Shown here: positions 1 through 8,734 of the stretch, piece by piece | Position numbering within the stretch: position 1 is the stretch's first letter | Layout: every line of letters begins with the position of its first letter | Assembly: GCF_003627755.1 (NCBI RefSeq) | Contig: NZ_CP032694.1 | Location: 3,711,501-3,775,500 of the forward strand | DNA length: 64,000 nucleotides | Source of the DNA: Rhizobium jaguaris | GTDB taxonomy: Bacteria; Pseudomonadota; Alphaproteobacteria; Rhizobiales; Rhizobiaceae | Reading direction: 5' to 3' | Notes under the pieces: generated by a model | Told to the model about the DNA's origin: nothing | What the model saw: only the letters and a program-made list of their open reading frames with translations | Database searches by the model: none | Made by a program: the position numbers and the translations under genes

Positions 1-486
1 GCCGATGATCGGCGAGACGACATTGCGCTTCGACGGCGGGAAGATGGTGAAGGCCGCCGCGAAGACCGAGGGGATCATGCCGCCGCCGATGAAGCCCTGC
101 AGCGCACGATAGATAATCATCTGGTCGATATTGGTGGCGGTCGCCGCGAGCGCGCTCGATATGGTGAAGCCTGCAGCCGAGATCGCGAAGAGGTAACGCG
201 TCGAGATGATGCGCGCCAGCGTCCCCGACAGCGGGATCATGATGACCTCCGCGATCAGATAGGCCGTCTGCACCCAACCAATCTCATCCGAGCCGGCGCT
301 GAGGCCGGCCTGGATTTCGCTGAGCGACGCAGAGACGATCTGAATGTCGAGGATCGACATGAACATGCCGAGCACCATCGCGAGGAAGGCGATGAGCTTC
401 TTCGGCTCGATATGGTCCACCGCCGGAGGAGCGGCGGGGGCGGCCACACGAGGGGCCGAACCTGCGGTAATGCTGGCCGACGACAT
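1..486 (-). CDS. EmrB/QacA-type MFS efflux pump (N-terminal part, gene cut by window edge)
   Basis: This is the N-terminal 162 residues of a drug:H+ antiporter of the MFS DHA2 type; the gene runs off the left edge of the window. The start is the ATG at 486, which follows the adaptor stop by 18 bases. After a short Ala/Pro-rich cytoplasmic tail, the first membrane segment contains the MSILDIQIVSASL stretch that matches the LDxTIVNVALP-like motif of EmrB pumps, and later segments carry RALQGFIGGGMIPSVF, typical of motif C-like regions of 14-segment pumps. It lies directly downstream of an HlyD-type adaptor gene, so the two probably form an EmrAB-like tripartite pump with an outer-membrane channel encoded elsewhere. 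Substrate is unknown. Regulation is likely by the divergent TetR protein. Confidence 0.9.
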   Translation of the reverse strand, partial: MSSASITAGSAPRVAAPAAPPAVDHIEPKKLIAFLAMVLGMFMSILDIQIVSASLSEIQAGLSAGSDEIGWVQTAYLIAEVIMIPLSGTLARIISTRYLFAISAAGFTISSALAATATNIDQMIIYRALQGFIGGGMIPSVFAAAFTIFPPSKRNVVSPIIG

Positions 487-504
487 GATCTGTCTCTCCC
501 GAGC

Positions 505-1725
505 TTACTTGTCCGGCGCCGTGCGGGTGTCGACGTCAACGACGACGCTCAGGCCGGCACGGAGGCGCCCACTATTGAGCGCATCCTGCGGCAGGGCGAT
601 GCGAACCGGCACGCGCTGGATGATCTTGGTGAAATTGCCCGTCGCATTTTCCGGCGGCAGCAGCGAGAAGACCGAACCGGAGGCGGGCGAAATCGATTCG
701 ACGGTGCCGACGATCGGATGATCGCTATAGGCGTCGACATGGACGTTGACCTTGGAACCGGGAACCAGGTGCTGGATCTGCGTTTCCTTGAAGTTGGCGT
801 CGATGTAGAGCTGGCGGGTCGGAACGATCGCCATCAGCTTCTGGCCGGGAGAGACAAGATCACCCTCCTGGACCGAACGATTACCGACAACGCCGTCATA
901 GGGCGCCTTCAGCACGGTGAAGGAGAGGTCGCGGGCCGCCTTGTCGCGAGCGGCCTCCAGGCCCTTGATCGTGCTTTCGGCCTGGCGACGCTGCGCCTGC
1001 AGCAGGTTGATATTGGCCTGGGCCGAAGCGATGGCCGCATCGCCGCCGACGAGATTAGCCTTCGCCTGGTCAAGGGCGATATTGGCGCTATCCAACGAGG
1101 CCGTAGTGCCGACCGACTTCGCTTGAAGCTCGGCAGCGCGCGTCTGGGTGATCTGTGCGCCGCGCACCGTTGCTTCCAAGGCGACCTTCTGGGCCTGCGA
1201 CTGGGCAAGCGCAGCCTGACCGGCAGCAATCTGCGCATCGATGGTATGCAGCGACAATTGCTCGGTGTCGAGCGAAGCCTGGGCTTGGCCAAGCGCCAGC
1301 TTGTAGTCGCCGTCGTCGAGCGTCGCGAGCACATCGCCTGCCTTGACCTGCTGGTTGGCGACGACGTCCACCTTGGCGACATAGCCCGTCACCTTCGGCT
1401 GGATGGTCGCAATGTCACCTTCGATATAAGCATCGTCGGTCGACACCAGGAAACGGCCGTTCGTCCACCACTCGTAGCCGTACCAGCCGCCACCGACGAG
1501 CACCAGAGCGACAATGATGGGAAGCACCAGGCTGCGCCGCTTCTTCTCGGCCGGCGGTGGGGCCGCCTGTACCGGAGCAGCAGGCGCAGCCTGGGCGGGG
1601 GGCTGGTTGCCAGGCTTTTCCGCGGCAGGAGCTTCAAGAGATGCACCGGCGCTCTTTGCTTCCACTTCGACATCAGCGGAATCATCAATGATGCGCGCTA
1701 CATTGCTACTATGACTTGACGACAT
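505..1725 (-). CDS. HlyD/EmrA family membrane-fusion adaptor
   Basis: A 406-residue periplasmic adaptor protein of an efflux pump. It has a cytoplasmic Ala/Pro-rich N-terminus, one membrane segment at about residues 66-88, then a biotinyl-lipoyl-like half motif (VSTDDAYIEGDIATIQPKVT, typical of EmrA), a long Ala/Gln-rich alpha-helical hairpin at about 150-265, and a second lipoyl half plus beta-barrel (LKAPYDGVVGNRSVQEGD). Length fits EmrA (about 390). It precedes the MFS pump gene with an 18-base gap, so they are almost certainly one operon. The upstream region toward the divergent TetR gene has two palindromes that could be TetR operators. The pump substrate cannot be read from sequence. 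Confidence 0.93.
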   Translation of the reverse strand: MSSSHSSNVARIIDDSADVEVEAKSAGASLEAPAAEKPGNQPPAQAAPAAPVQAAPPPAEKKRRSLVLPIIVALVLVGGGWYGYEWWTNGRFLVSTDDAYIEGDIATIQPKVTGYVAKVDVVANQQVKAGDVLATLDDGDYKLALGQAQASLDTEQLSLHTIDAQIAAGQAALAQSQAQKVALEATVRGAQITQTRAAELQAKSVGTTASLDSANIALDQAKANLVGGDAAIASAQANINLLQAQRRQAESTIKGLEAARDKAARDLSFTVLKAPYDGVVGNRSVQEGDLVSPGQKLMAIVPTRQLYIDANFKETQIQHLVPGSKVNVHVDAYSDHPIVGTVESISPASGSVFSLLPPENATGNFTKIIQRVPVRIALPQDALNSGRLRAGLSVVVDVDTRTAPDK

Positions 1726-1756
1726 TGCCCTACCACCGGAAATCTGGGTAAAATAA

Positions 1757-1834
1757 TCGAACCGAACGGTTCAGTTCAGTTGACATAGATCGTTTTTCAT
1801 TCCATATCAAGTCATATCGAACCACACGGTTCGA
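1757..1834. promoter_or_regulatory. two palindromic TetR operator candidates
   Basis: Two related inverted repeats lie between the divergent efflux and TetR genes: GAACCG-AA-CGGTTC at 1759-1772 and TCGAACC-ACAC-GGTTCGA at 1817-1834. They share the half-site GAACC/GGTTC, and their centres are about 60 bases apart. Position and symmetry suit binding of the TetR protein at both promoters. Binding itself is inferred. Confidence 0.65.
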
Positions 1835-1890
1835 TTTAATTAACGAATCTGATTAAGATTCAGAAAAAGTGATCGAGCTAAACGGAGACG

Positions 1891-2571
1891 ATGAAACACG
1901 AACCGCAAAATACCGCAGTCGTAAACGCACCCGCATCGGGAGGGCGTTGGGCCGCCGGCGAAGACCCCGTCAAGCGCCAGCAGATTCTGGATGGTGCCAC
2001 ACGCGTCTTCATGAAAATGGGGTTCGATGCCGCAAGCATGAACGACGTCACGCGCGAAGCCGGCGTCTCCAAAGGCACTCTTTACGTCTATTTCGCCAAT
2101 AAGGAAGATCTGTTCTCCGCCATGATAGACAGTGAGCGTGCGCGTTTCGTCGAGACGGTACGCACCGCGCTTGCCGATGATGCCGATGTGGCCACCAGTC
2201 TCTATGAATTCGGCATGGTGTTCGTGACCCACGTCACATCGGATAAGACCATCAGCGCCATGCGCACCGTCATCGGTGTACGCGAACGCATGCCGTCTCT
2301 CTGTCAACGCTTCTTCACCGGCCCGGAAAACCTGCGCACCGTTCTGCGCGGCTTTCTCGAACGTCAGGTTGCGGCCGGTCGTCTCCGCATCGAGGACTTC
2401 GATATGGCCGCACGCCATTTCCTCGACATGGCCAGCGGCAGCTACTTCAAGCTGAGGCTGTTTGGCGACATGGACTTCCCTCCCTCGAAAGAGGAGATCG
2501 ATTATGTCGTACGCGGCGCCGTTCGCGTCTTCATGGCTGCTTATGGTATCAATCGGAAAGACCAGGCCTGA
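1891..2571 (+). CDS. TetR/AcrR family transcriptional regulator
   Basis: A 226-residue regulator. The TetR helix-turn-helix is at about residues 27-75 (ILDGATRVFMKMGFDAASMN, then VSKGTLYVYFANKEDLF), with the conserved glycine-threonine-leucine-tyrosine turn of the recognition helix. The rest is an all-helical ligand domain of the AcrR type with no recognisable ligand residues. It is divergent from the adaptor/MFS genes, and the intergenic space holds two palindromes, so it probably represses the pump and itself. The ATG at 1891 follows AGCTAAACGGAGACG, a usable ribosome binding site. Confidence 0.93.
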   Translation: MKHEPQNTAVVNAPASGGRWAAGEDPVKRQQILDGATRVFMKMGFDAASMNDVTREAGVSKGTLYVYFANKEDLFSAMIDSERARFVETVRTALADDADVATSLYEFGMVFVTHVTSDKTISAMRTVIGVRERMPSLCQRFFTGPENLRTVLRGFLERQVAAGRLRIEDFDMAARHFLDMASGSYFKLRLFGDMDFPPSKEEIDYVVRGAVRVFMAAYGINRKDQA

Positions 2572-2675
2572 CCGCCTTCCGATAGCCGGCGGATATCCGT
2601 CCCAATCCCGCAATCGCGATCAAGCCCGATAGCCGGTCAACGCCTAACAATGGGCGGGCAACCAGGGAATCGAAT

Positions 2676-3515
2676 ATGAGCGCGATCGGAAGAGCTATAT
2701 GGTTCATCGAAAGCCATTTCTCATCTGATATTTCGCTGGACGAGATTGCCGATACGGCCGGCCTGTCGCGCTATCATCTCTCGCGCGTCTTCGGCCTCAC
2801 CACCGGCCACTCGATCAGCGGTTATATCAGGGGCCGGCGGCTCAGTGGGGCGGCCCTTGCGCTGATCAACAGTTCGTCGACCATTCTCGAGGTTGCCCTC
2901 GATGCGGGCTACGGCTCGCATGAGGCTTTCACCCGTGCCTTCCGCGAACAATTCGGGATGACACCCGATAGTTTGCGCAAACAGAGGCACGCCCGAAACC
3001 TTGTTTTGCTGGAGCCGATCAGAATGGACGACACCCGCCTTCCCAAACTCGACGCACCGCGTTTCGAGACCCGCCCTGCAATGTTGCTCGCCGGCCTTGC
3101 TGAAACCTATGCCTATGAAGCCACGCAGGGGATTCCCTCGCTCTGGCAGAAATTCAACCAATATTTCGGCCATATCCATTGCCAAGTCGGCAATGTCGCC
3201 TATGGCGTCTGCATCCAGGCCGAGGGCGAGACCGACAGCTTCCGCTATATGTCTGCCGCCGAGGTCACTGCTGCCGACGATCTACCGGAGGGCTTCACGA
3301 CCCTGAAGCTGCCGCCGCAACGCTATGCCGTCTTCACCCATCGCGGCCATGTTTCCGGCATCTCCGCCACCGTGCACCAGATCTTCGGTGACTGGCTGCC
3401 GCAATCCGGCCACCAGCATGGCGGCGTGCCCGACATGATGGAACGTTACGACGATCGTTTCGATCCCCACACCGGCATGGGCGTGACGGAGGTGTGGATT
3501 CCCTTGAAGACATAG
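2676..3515 (+). CDS. AraC family regulator with GyrI-like effector domain
   Basis: A 279-residue protein. Residues about 5-105 form an N-terminal AraC DNA-binding domain with two helix-turn-helix units ([20 protein letters not shown] and [20 protein letters not shown]), ending in the typical [10 protein letters not shown]. Residues about 125-279 are a GyrI-like/AraE_N small-molecule binding domain ([19 protein letters not shown]). The Rob/SoxS-like order of HTH first, effector domain second is typical of multidrug- or stress-responsive regulators. It stands about 100 bases after tetR in the same direction, but its targets are not visible. Start chosen at the ATG that leads directly into the first HTH domain. 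Confidence 0.92.
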   Translation: MSAIGRAIWFIESHFSSDISLDEIADTAGLSRYHLSRVFGLTTGHSISGYIRGRRLSGAALALINSSSTILEVALDAGYGSHEAFTRAFREQFGMTPDSLRKQRHARNLVLLEPIRMDDTRLPKLDAPRFETRPAMLLAGLAETYAYEATQGIPSLWQKFNQYFGHIHCQVGNVAYGVCIQAEGETDSFRYMSAAEVTAADDLPEGFTTLKLPPQRYAVFTHRGHVSGISATVHQIFGDWLPQSGHQHGGVPDMMERYDDRFDPHTGMGVTEVWIPLKT

Positions 3516-3646
3516 AAATATGCGCGCCCCCGGCGAAAATATTGGCGACGCTTGCGCCTGCGATTTCACTCCTTACATTAGCGACCATTATTGGGGAGCC
3601 GGAGCTGGGGCAGCATCGGCGGACGCTGACCAGGGGAAAATCGCCG

Positions 3647-4390
3647 ATGGACATTGTTGATTTGGTGCAGGATCCGAGCGCATGGGTTGCGCTCGTCACG
3701 CTCGTCGTCATGGAGGTGGTCCTCGGCATCGACAACCTCATCTTCATTTCGATCCTGACCAACAAACTGCCTGTAGAACACCGCGTGAAAGCGCGCAGGG
3801 TCGGCATCGGCCTCGCCTTGGTCATGCGCCTTGGGCTGCTCGCTACCGTCGCCTGGATCGTACAAATGACGGAACCGGTCTTCGAAGTCTTCGGCGAAGG
3901 CTTTTCCTGGAAGGACGTGATCCTGATCGGCGGCGGCCTGTTCCTGGTCTGGAAGGCAACCAAGGAAATCCATCACAACGTCGATCCCGAAGAACATGGT
4001 GAGGACTTCATCGCCAAATCGAATACGACAGGCTTTGCATCGGCCATCGGTCAGATTCTGCTGCTCGACCTCGTCTTCTCGATCGACAGCATCATCACCG
4101 CCGTCGGCATGACGCCGCATCTGCCGATCATGTTCATCGCCGTCATCGCCGCAGTCACCGTCATGCTGGTGGCCGCCACCCCGCTTGCCAACTTCATCGA
4201 GAAGAACCCGACCATCGTCATGCTAGCGCTCGGCTTCCTGCTGATGATCGGCACCACACTGATCGCTGAAGGTATGGGTTTCCACGTTCCCAAGGGCTAC
4301 ATCTACGCCGCGATGGCCTTCTCGGCCGCGGTCGAGCTGTTGAACATGTTGGCGCGAAACAGGCGAAAAAGAGCTGCCGGCGACAGTTGA
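3647..4390 (+). CDS. TerC family integral membrane protein
   Basis: A 247-residue membrane protein of the TerC/Alx type with about seven hydrophobic segments. The two family signatures with conserved acidic residues are visible: [15 protein letters not shown] near the N-terminus and [15 protein letters not shown] in the middle. These aspartates are believed to bind metal ions; family members are linked to tellurite resistance, manganese efflux or metal loading of exported proteins. The start is the ATG at 3647, preceded by AGGGGAAAA; an in-frame ATG upstream (3494) would overlap the preceding gene and adds an unlikely leader. It appears monocistronic. Confidence 0.92.
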   Translation: MDIVDLVQDPSAWVALVTLVVMEVVLGIDNLIFISILTNKLPVEHRVKARRVGIGLALVMRLGLLATVAWIVQMTEPVFEVFGEGFSWKDVILIGGGLFLVWKATKEIHHNVDPEEHGEDFIAKSNTTGFASAIGQILLLDLVFSIDSIITAVGMTPHLPIMFIAVIAAVTVMLVAATPLANFIEKNPTIVMLALGFLLMIGTTLIAEGMGFHVPKGYIYAAMAFSAAVELLNMLARNRRKRAAGDS

Positions 4391-4436
4391 TCACGAAAGC
4401 CGCACCGGAAATAAGTGCGACCTTCATGGCGCCTAA

Positions 4437-4838
4437 TCAGTCCTGGACGTGAATGTGGACACACTGGCCGATGTCACCGTGTCCGTAGATATCTGCCTCG
4501 ATCCAGACGTTGCCACGAACGATGAGGTTCCCGCCATCGTTGGCGATATTGCCGTTTGCCAGCATAGCTTCCAGCTTCTGGCGATCGGACGCCGCCGAGA
4601 AGAAGCTATCGCCGCGATCGCGGCGGCGATAGGCGTGATAGTTCGCGCGGTTCTGGCGGATGATCTGCCACGGCGCCGTCAGGCGCTCGCCCTTGGAATT
4701 GTAGAGATCGTCACTACCGATATAGGCGCGGTAGGATTCGATCAGGCGCGCCGAACTGTCGCGCGCAATTGTCGAGTGTGCCGCGGCGGCATCGAACATG
4801 GCTGCTGTCAATAAAAAGCTCAAAATCAATTTCTTCAT
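4437..4838 (-). CDS. small exported protein of unknown function
   Basis: A 133-residue protein that I do not recognise. The chosen ATG at 4838 follows the strong site GAGGAAA and opens with a clear Sec signal peptide (MKKLILSFLLTAAMFDAAAA, cleavage probably after AAA-HS). The mature part is polar and rich in Arg, Asp and Asn; its C-terminus (IVRGNVWIEADIYGHGDIGQ) has a beta-strand-like pattern and ends with IGQCVHIHVQD. Only one cysteine is present in the mature part. It is flanked by convergent terC and divergent gltX, so context gives no function. A periplasmic location is likely. Confidence 0.75.
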   Translation of the reverse strand: MKKLILSFLLTAAMFDAAAAHSTIARDSSARLIESYRAYIGSDDLYNSKGERLTAPWQIIRQNRANYHAYRRRDRGDSFFSAASDRQKLEAMLANGNIANDGGNLIVRGNVWIEADIYGHGDIGQCVHIHVQD

Positions 4839-5201
4839 TGTTTCCTCGCGGCAAACGATTGATGGCCTACTTCGCAACTACCGCGAAAATTGCAAATCAA
4901 TTTCGACGACCGGCCCGCTTTTATCCCTGTGACCCTATGAGGAGTAAAGAAACCCTATAAAATTGAAAGATCGGCTCAAATCGATGCGGCGCAATGTCGG
5001 CAACCTCGCCCGAGAAGCCTCGCGGCGCAGTTTCCCTTGACGCCACTCCTTGAATATGGCCTAAGGCCAGCCAAACGGAAAACGCGGGATTGAAGCGCCA
5101 AGACGCCCTTTTCCGGCCGGTTTCCTGATCGAGATAAACATCTCCAGCCGGGCAGCGCTTATCGCAAGCAGCGGCCTGGCTTTTTCTGACGGGCAAACAA
5201 G
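4839..5201. other. intergenic region between exported-protein gene and gltX
   Basis: About 360 bases with no convincing gene. Both neighbouring genes are transcribed away from it, so it should carry two promoters. A 104-residue open frame on the minus strand overlaps the gltX start and looks like chance coding. I see no strong palindrome or RNA motif. Confidence 0.5.
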
Positions 5202-6659
5202 ATGACCACTTCAGGCGTTCGCGTCCGCATCGCACCCTCCCCGACCGGCGAGCCGCATGTCGGCACCGCTTATATCGCGCTGTTCAACTATCTCTTCGCC
5301 AAGAAGCATGGCGGCGAGTTCATCCTGCGCATCGAAGACACGGACGCGACCCGCTCGACGCCGGAATTCGAGACGAAGGTGCTCGACGCGCTGAAATGGT
5401 GCGGCCTGAAATGGTCTGAAGGCCCTGACGTCGGCGGTCCTTACGGCCCCTATCGCCAGAGCGACCGCAAGGATATCTACAAGCCCTATGTCGAGAAGAT
5501 CGTCGAAGCAGGCCACGGCTTCCGCTGCTTCTGCACGCCCGAGCGTCTGGAACAGATGCGCGCTGCCCAACGCGCCGCCGGCCTGCCGCCGAAATATGAC
5601 GGGCACTGTTTGAACCTTACTGCCGAGGAAGTCTCCACGCGGGTCGCCGCGGGCGAGCCGCATGTCGTGCGTATGAAGATTCCGACCGAAGGCTCCTGCA
5701 AGTTCCATGACGGCGTCTATGGCGATGTCGAAATCCCGTGGGATGCGGTCGATATGCAGGTTCTGCTAAAGGCCGACGGCATGCCGACCTATCATATGGC
5801 CAATGTCGTCGACGACCATCTGATGAAGATCACCCATGTCGCACGTGGCGAGGAATGGCTCGCCTCGGTACCGAAGCATATTCTGATCTATCAGTATCTC
5901 GGCCTCGAACCGCCACAGTTCATGCACCTGTCGCTGATGCGCAATGCCGACAAATCGAAGCTGTCGAAGCGTAAGAACCCGACCTCGATCTCCTATTACA
6001 CCGCACTCGGCTATATCCCCGAGGCGCTGATGAACTTCCTCGGCCTGTTCTTCATCCAGATCGCCGAGGGCGAAGAGCTTCTGAGCATGGACGAGCTCGC
6101 CGAAAAGTTCGATCCGGAAAACCTCTCCAAGGCCGGTGCGATCTTCGACATCCAGAAGCTCGACTGGCTGAACGGGCGCTGGATTCGCGAGAAGCTGTCC
6201 GAAGAGGAATTCCAGCACCGGGTCTTGACCTGGGCGATGGAAAACAACCGCCTGAGGGAAGGTCTGAAGCTGTCGCAGTCGCGCATTTCCAAGCTCGGCG
6301 AACTACCCGACCTCACCGGCTTCCTGTTCAAGTCCGACCTCAACCTCGATCCCTCGGCTTTTGCCAAGATCAAGTCGACGCCTGAGGAGCTATTGGAAAT
6401 CCTGAACACTGTGCAGCCGGACCTCGAAAAGATCCTCGAATGGGATGTCGAGACGATCGAGGCGGAATTGCGCGCCATTGCCGACCGCATGGGCAAGAAG
6501 CTGAAGGTCATCGTTGCACCGCTTTTCGTCGCCGTATCGGGCTCGTCGCGTTCCCTGCCGCTTTTCGATAGCATGGCGATCCTTGGCCGCTCCGTTGTGC
6601 GCCAGCGGCTGAAACTTGCCGCCCAGACCGTTGCGACCCTCGTCGGCCCGAAGAACTGA
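5202..6659 (+). CDS. gltX: glutamyl-tRNA synthetase
   Basis: A 485-residue class I aminoacyl-tRNA synthetase that charges tRNA-Glu in the cytoplasm. The N-terminal Rossmann fold carries the HIGH-type signature as IAPSPTGEPHVGTAYIA, and the KMSKS-type loop reads DKSKLSKRK. The C-terminal helical anticodon-binding domain follows (about 330-485). Length matches bacterial GltX (465-490). The ATG at 5202 lies just before VRVRIAPSPTG, as expected. Its stop is 16 bases before lysS, so the two synthetase genes are probably cotranscribed. Many alphaproteobacteria have two GltX paralogues, and this window shows only one, so a relaxed Glu/Gln specificity cannot be judged here. Confidence 0.97.
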   Translation: MTTSGVRVRIAPSPTGEPHVGTAYIALFNYLFAKKHGGEFILRIEDTDATRSTPEFETKVLDALKWCGLKWSEGPDVGGPYGPYRQSDRKDIYKPYVEKIVEAGHGFRCFCTPERLEQMRAAQRAAGLPPKYDGHCLNLTAEEVSTRVAAGEPHVVRMKIPTEGSCKFHDGVYGDVEIPWDAVDMQVLLKADGMPTYHMANVVDDHLMKITHVARGEEWLASVPKHILIYQYLGLEPPQFMHLSLMRNADKSKLSKRKNPTSISYYTALGYIPEALMNFLGLFFIQIAEGEELLSMDELAEKFDPENLSKAGAIFDIQKLDWLNGRWIREKLSEEEFQHRVLTWAMENNRLREGLKLSQSRISKLGELPDLTGFLFKSDLNLDPSAFAKIKSTPEELLEILNTVQPDLEKILEWDVETIEAELRAIADRMGKKLKVIVAPLFVAVSGSSRSLPLFDSMAILGRSVVRQRLKLAAQTVATLVGPKN

Positions 6660-6675
6660 ACCGGATTTTAGAAAC

Positions 6676-8172
6676 ATGAACGACAAGACCGAAACATCAG
6701 CCCTTTCCTCCGACGCGACGGAAGTCCGCGCGCAGAAGCTGAAGCTGCTGCGCGAGCAGATCGGCGAGGTCTATCCGGCACACTTTCACCGGACGCTGAC
6801 CAACGCCGAGCTAGCGGCGAAATATGAGGGGCTGGAGCCGGATACGGAAACGGGCGATGTCGTCACCGTCGCCGGCCGTGTCTATTCCTCGCGCAATTCC
6901 GGCATGTTCATGGATATCCATGACGCCTCGGGGAAGATCCAGATCTTCAGCCACAAGGACGTTACCGGCGAAGAGGCCCGCGCCCTACTGCCGATGATCG
7001 ATATCGGCGACATCATCGGCGTGACCGGCGTCGTGCGCCGCACCAAGCGCGGTGAGCTGACCATCAATGCCCAGCAAATCACCATGCTGACCAAGTCGCT
7101 GTTGCCGATGCCGGAAAAATGGCACGGCCTGTCCGACATCGAGCTGCGCTACCGCAAGCGCCATCTCGACATCATGACCAACGAAGAATCGAAGCTTCGC
7201 TTCCAGCAGCGCAGCCGCATCGTCTCCGGCATCCGCCGTTTCATGGAGAATGACGGCTTCATGGAAGTCGAAACGCCGATGCTGCATTCGGTCTATGGCG
7301 GTGCCACCGCCGAGCCGTTCAAGACGCATCACAACACGCTGAAGCTCGACATGTACCTGCGCATCGCGCCGGAACTGTTCCTGAAGCGCACCCTCGTTTC
7401 GGGCCTCACCGACAAGGTGTTCGAGATCAACCGCAACTTCCGCAACGAAGGCGTCTCCACCCGGCACAATCCCGAATTCACGATGATGGAGTGCTACTGG
7501 GCCTATGCCGACTACGAGGACATCATGGACCTCGTCGAGCGCCTGTTCTCGACGCTCGCCATGTCGATCCACGGCAGCACCGAATTCGCCTTCGGCGACA
7601 AGCAGATCTCCTTCAAAGGCCCGTTCCGCCGCGTACCGATGCCCGATGCCGTCAAGGAAGCGACCGGTATCGACTTCCTGGCGATCAAGACGGATGAGGA
7701 AGCCCGCGCCGCCGCAAAGGCTGCCGGATTCGCGGTCGAGAAGGATGCGACCTGGGGCGAATGCCTTGCCTTCGTCTTCGAAGAGAAGGTCGAGGCCACG
7801 CTGATCCAGCCCGCGCACGTCACGCATTTCCCGAAAGACATCTCGCCCTTCGCCAAGGAAGTGCCGGGCGAGCCACGCCTCGTCGAACGCTTCGAGACCT
7901 ATTGCAACGCCTGGGAACTCGGCAACGCCTTCTCGGAACTTAACGATCCGGAAGAGCAGCGCGCCCGTATGGTCGAGCAGCTCGAACAGGCACATGCCCG
8001 CGGCGAGAAGCAGAAGGAATTGGACGAGGAATTCCTCGACGCCATCGATCAGGGCATGCCGCCTGCCGGTGGCCTCGGCATCGGCGTCGACCGCCTGATC
8101 ATGCTGCTCACCAATTCCCCGTCGATCCGCGACATCATCCTGTTCCCGGCACGGCGCAGCAAGACGGACTAG
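6676..8172 (+). CDS. lysS: lysyl-tRNA synthetase, class II
   Basis: A 498-residue class II synthetase. Residues about 60-150 form the OB-fold anticodon domain (VTVAGRVYSSRNSGMFMDIH). The catalytic core shows motif 2 (FRNEGVSTRHNPEFTMMECY) and motif 3 (GGLGIGVDRLIMLLT) with the class II arginine. The start chosen is the ATG at 6676, because the upstream in-frame start at 6616 would lie within gltX. Length fits LysS (about 500). It sits directly behind gltX. This is the class II enzyme, whereas a number of alphaproteobacteria use the unrelated class I LysK; see the findings. An intrinsic terminator follows at 8294. Confidence 0.95.
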   Translation: MNDKTETSALSSDATEVRAQKLKLLREQIGEVYPAHFHRTLTNAELAAKYEGLEPDTETGDVVTVAGRVYSSRNSGMFMDIHDASGKIQIFSHKDVTGEEARALLPMIDIGDIIGVTGVVRRTKRGELTINAQQITMLTKSLLPMPEKWHGLSDIELRYRKRHLDIMTNEESKLRFQQRSRIVSGIRRFMENDGFMEVETPMLHSVYGGATAEPFKTHHNTLKLDMYLRIAPELFLKRTLVSGLTDKVFEINRNFRNEGVSTRHNPEFTMMECYWAYADYEDIMDLVERLFSTLAMSIHGSTEFAFGDKQISFKGPFRRVPMPDAVKEATGIDFLAIKTDEEARAAAKAAGFAVEKDATWGECLAFVFEEKVEATLIQPAHVTHFPKDISPFAKEVPGEPRLVERFETYCNAWELGNAFSELNDPEEQRARMVEQLEQAHARGEKQKELDEEFLDAIDQGMPPAGGLGIGVDRLIMLLTNSPSIRDIILFPARRSKTD

Positions 8173-8275
8173 AGCAATTCCAGGAAAAGTGCGAAGCGGT
8201 TTTCCGTCCGGAATGCGAAAAAACAAAAGGATAGAGCGGGAAAGCGATTCCGTGAAACGCTGAACCGCCCTAAGA
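8171..8275. repeat. rhizobial intergenic repeat (RIME-like), copy 1
   Basis: Directly after the lysS stop is AGAGCAATTCCAGG, then the core AAAAGTGCGAAGCGGTTTTCC and CGTCCGGAATGCG, followed by a second part (GATAGAGCGGGAAAGCGATT). The core recurs at 37061 and 55274. The pattern resembles the short mosaic intergenic elements (RIME) described in Rhizobium. The element boundaries are approximate. Confidence 0.75.
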
Positions 8276-8293
8276 CGGCTTCGCACAGACGAC

Positions 8294-8325
8294 AGGCCGC
8301 CGGGTTATGCCATGGCGGCCTTTTT
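8294..8325 (+). terminator. intrinsic terminator after lysS
   Basis: Perfect 8-base arms AGGCCGCC (8294-8301) and GGCGGCCT (8314-8321) with a 12-base loop, followed by a T run. This is the standard layout of a Rho-independent terminator on the plus strand and would end the gltX-lysS transcript. Confidence 0.85.
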
Positions 8326-8406
8326 CATTGGGCCATTGCTTGCGGATTGCGTATAAGTCCCGCCAACGCGCGGCGAACCCCGCCCCGGAGACAAGAGGCA
8401 CGAAAA

Positions 8407-8691
8407 ATGACTGAGACAGAAAACCCGATCACGGACGCCGATCTCGAGCACCAGCGCCTGGCCGATCTCGCCGAGCTTGGCGATGTCGATCTGACCCAAT
8501 ACGCGCCGGGCACGTTCGGCTGCCATGAGGCGATGCACACCACGTCGCTCATGCTCGACATGACCGACGACCAGTTGCTGCAACATCCCGCCGTTCTTGC
8601 CAATCCGGAATTCTACCGTCTCGCGGGCGCGGTCCACGAGGCATTGTTTGCGCTTTATCAGGCGATCGGCGAAAAGCATTTGGCCGATTGA
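8407..8691 (+). CDS. conserved small acidic protein of unknown function
   Basis: A 94-residue acidic soluble protein. I know of no function for it. It has no signal peptide or membrane segment. The region TFGCHEAMHTTSLMLDMTDD contains one Cys and two His in close spacing, and the C-terminal half is probably helical (LAGAVHEALFALYQAIGEKH). The ATG at 8407 follows GGAGACAAGAGGCACGAAAA, which has a plausible ribosome binding site. It lies behind the lysS terminator and convergent to the next gene, so it is probably transcribed alone. Confidence 0.7.
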   Translation: MTETENPITDADLEHQRLADLAELGDVDLTQYAPGTFGCHEAMHTTSLMLDMTDDQLLQHPAVLANPEFYRLAGAVHEALFALYQAIGEKHLAD

Positions 8692-8734
8692 GGGATTTTG
8701 ACCTTCGCCTCGGCGAGGCAAAGGTCGCCTACAG

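Noticed and set aside
412..1719. Long plus-strand open frame of 435 residues opposite the HlyD gene
   Set aside because: It mirrors the adaptor gene in GC-rich DNA; its translation has no domain, is rich in Arg, Gly and Asp, and lacks a ribosome binding site. The minus-strand frame has clear family motifs.
4921..5235. 104-residue minus-strand frame upstream of gltX
   Set aside because: It overlaps the gltX start, lacks a ribosome binding site and a recognisable domain.
6985..8286. 433-residue minus-strand frame under lysS
   Set aside because: Complete overlap with a certain synthetase gene; the antisense frame has no recognisable features.
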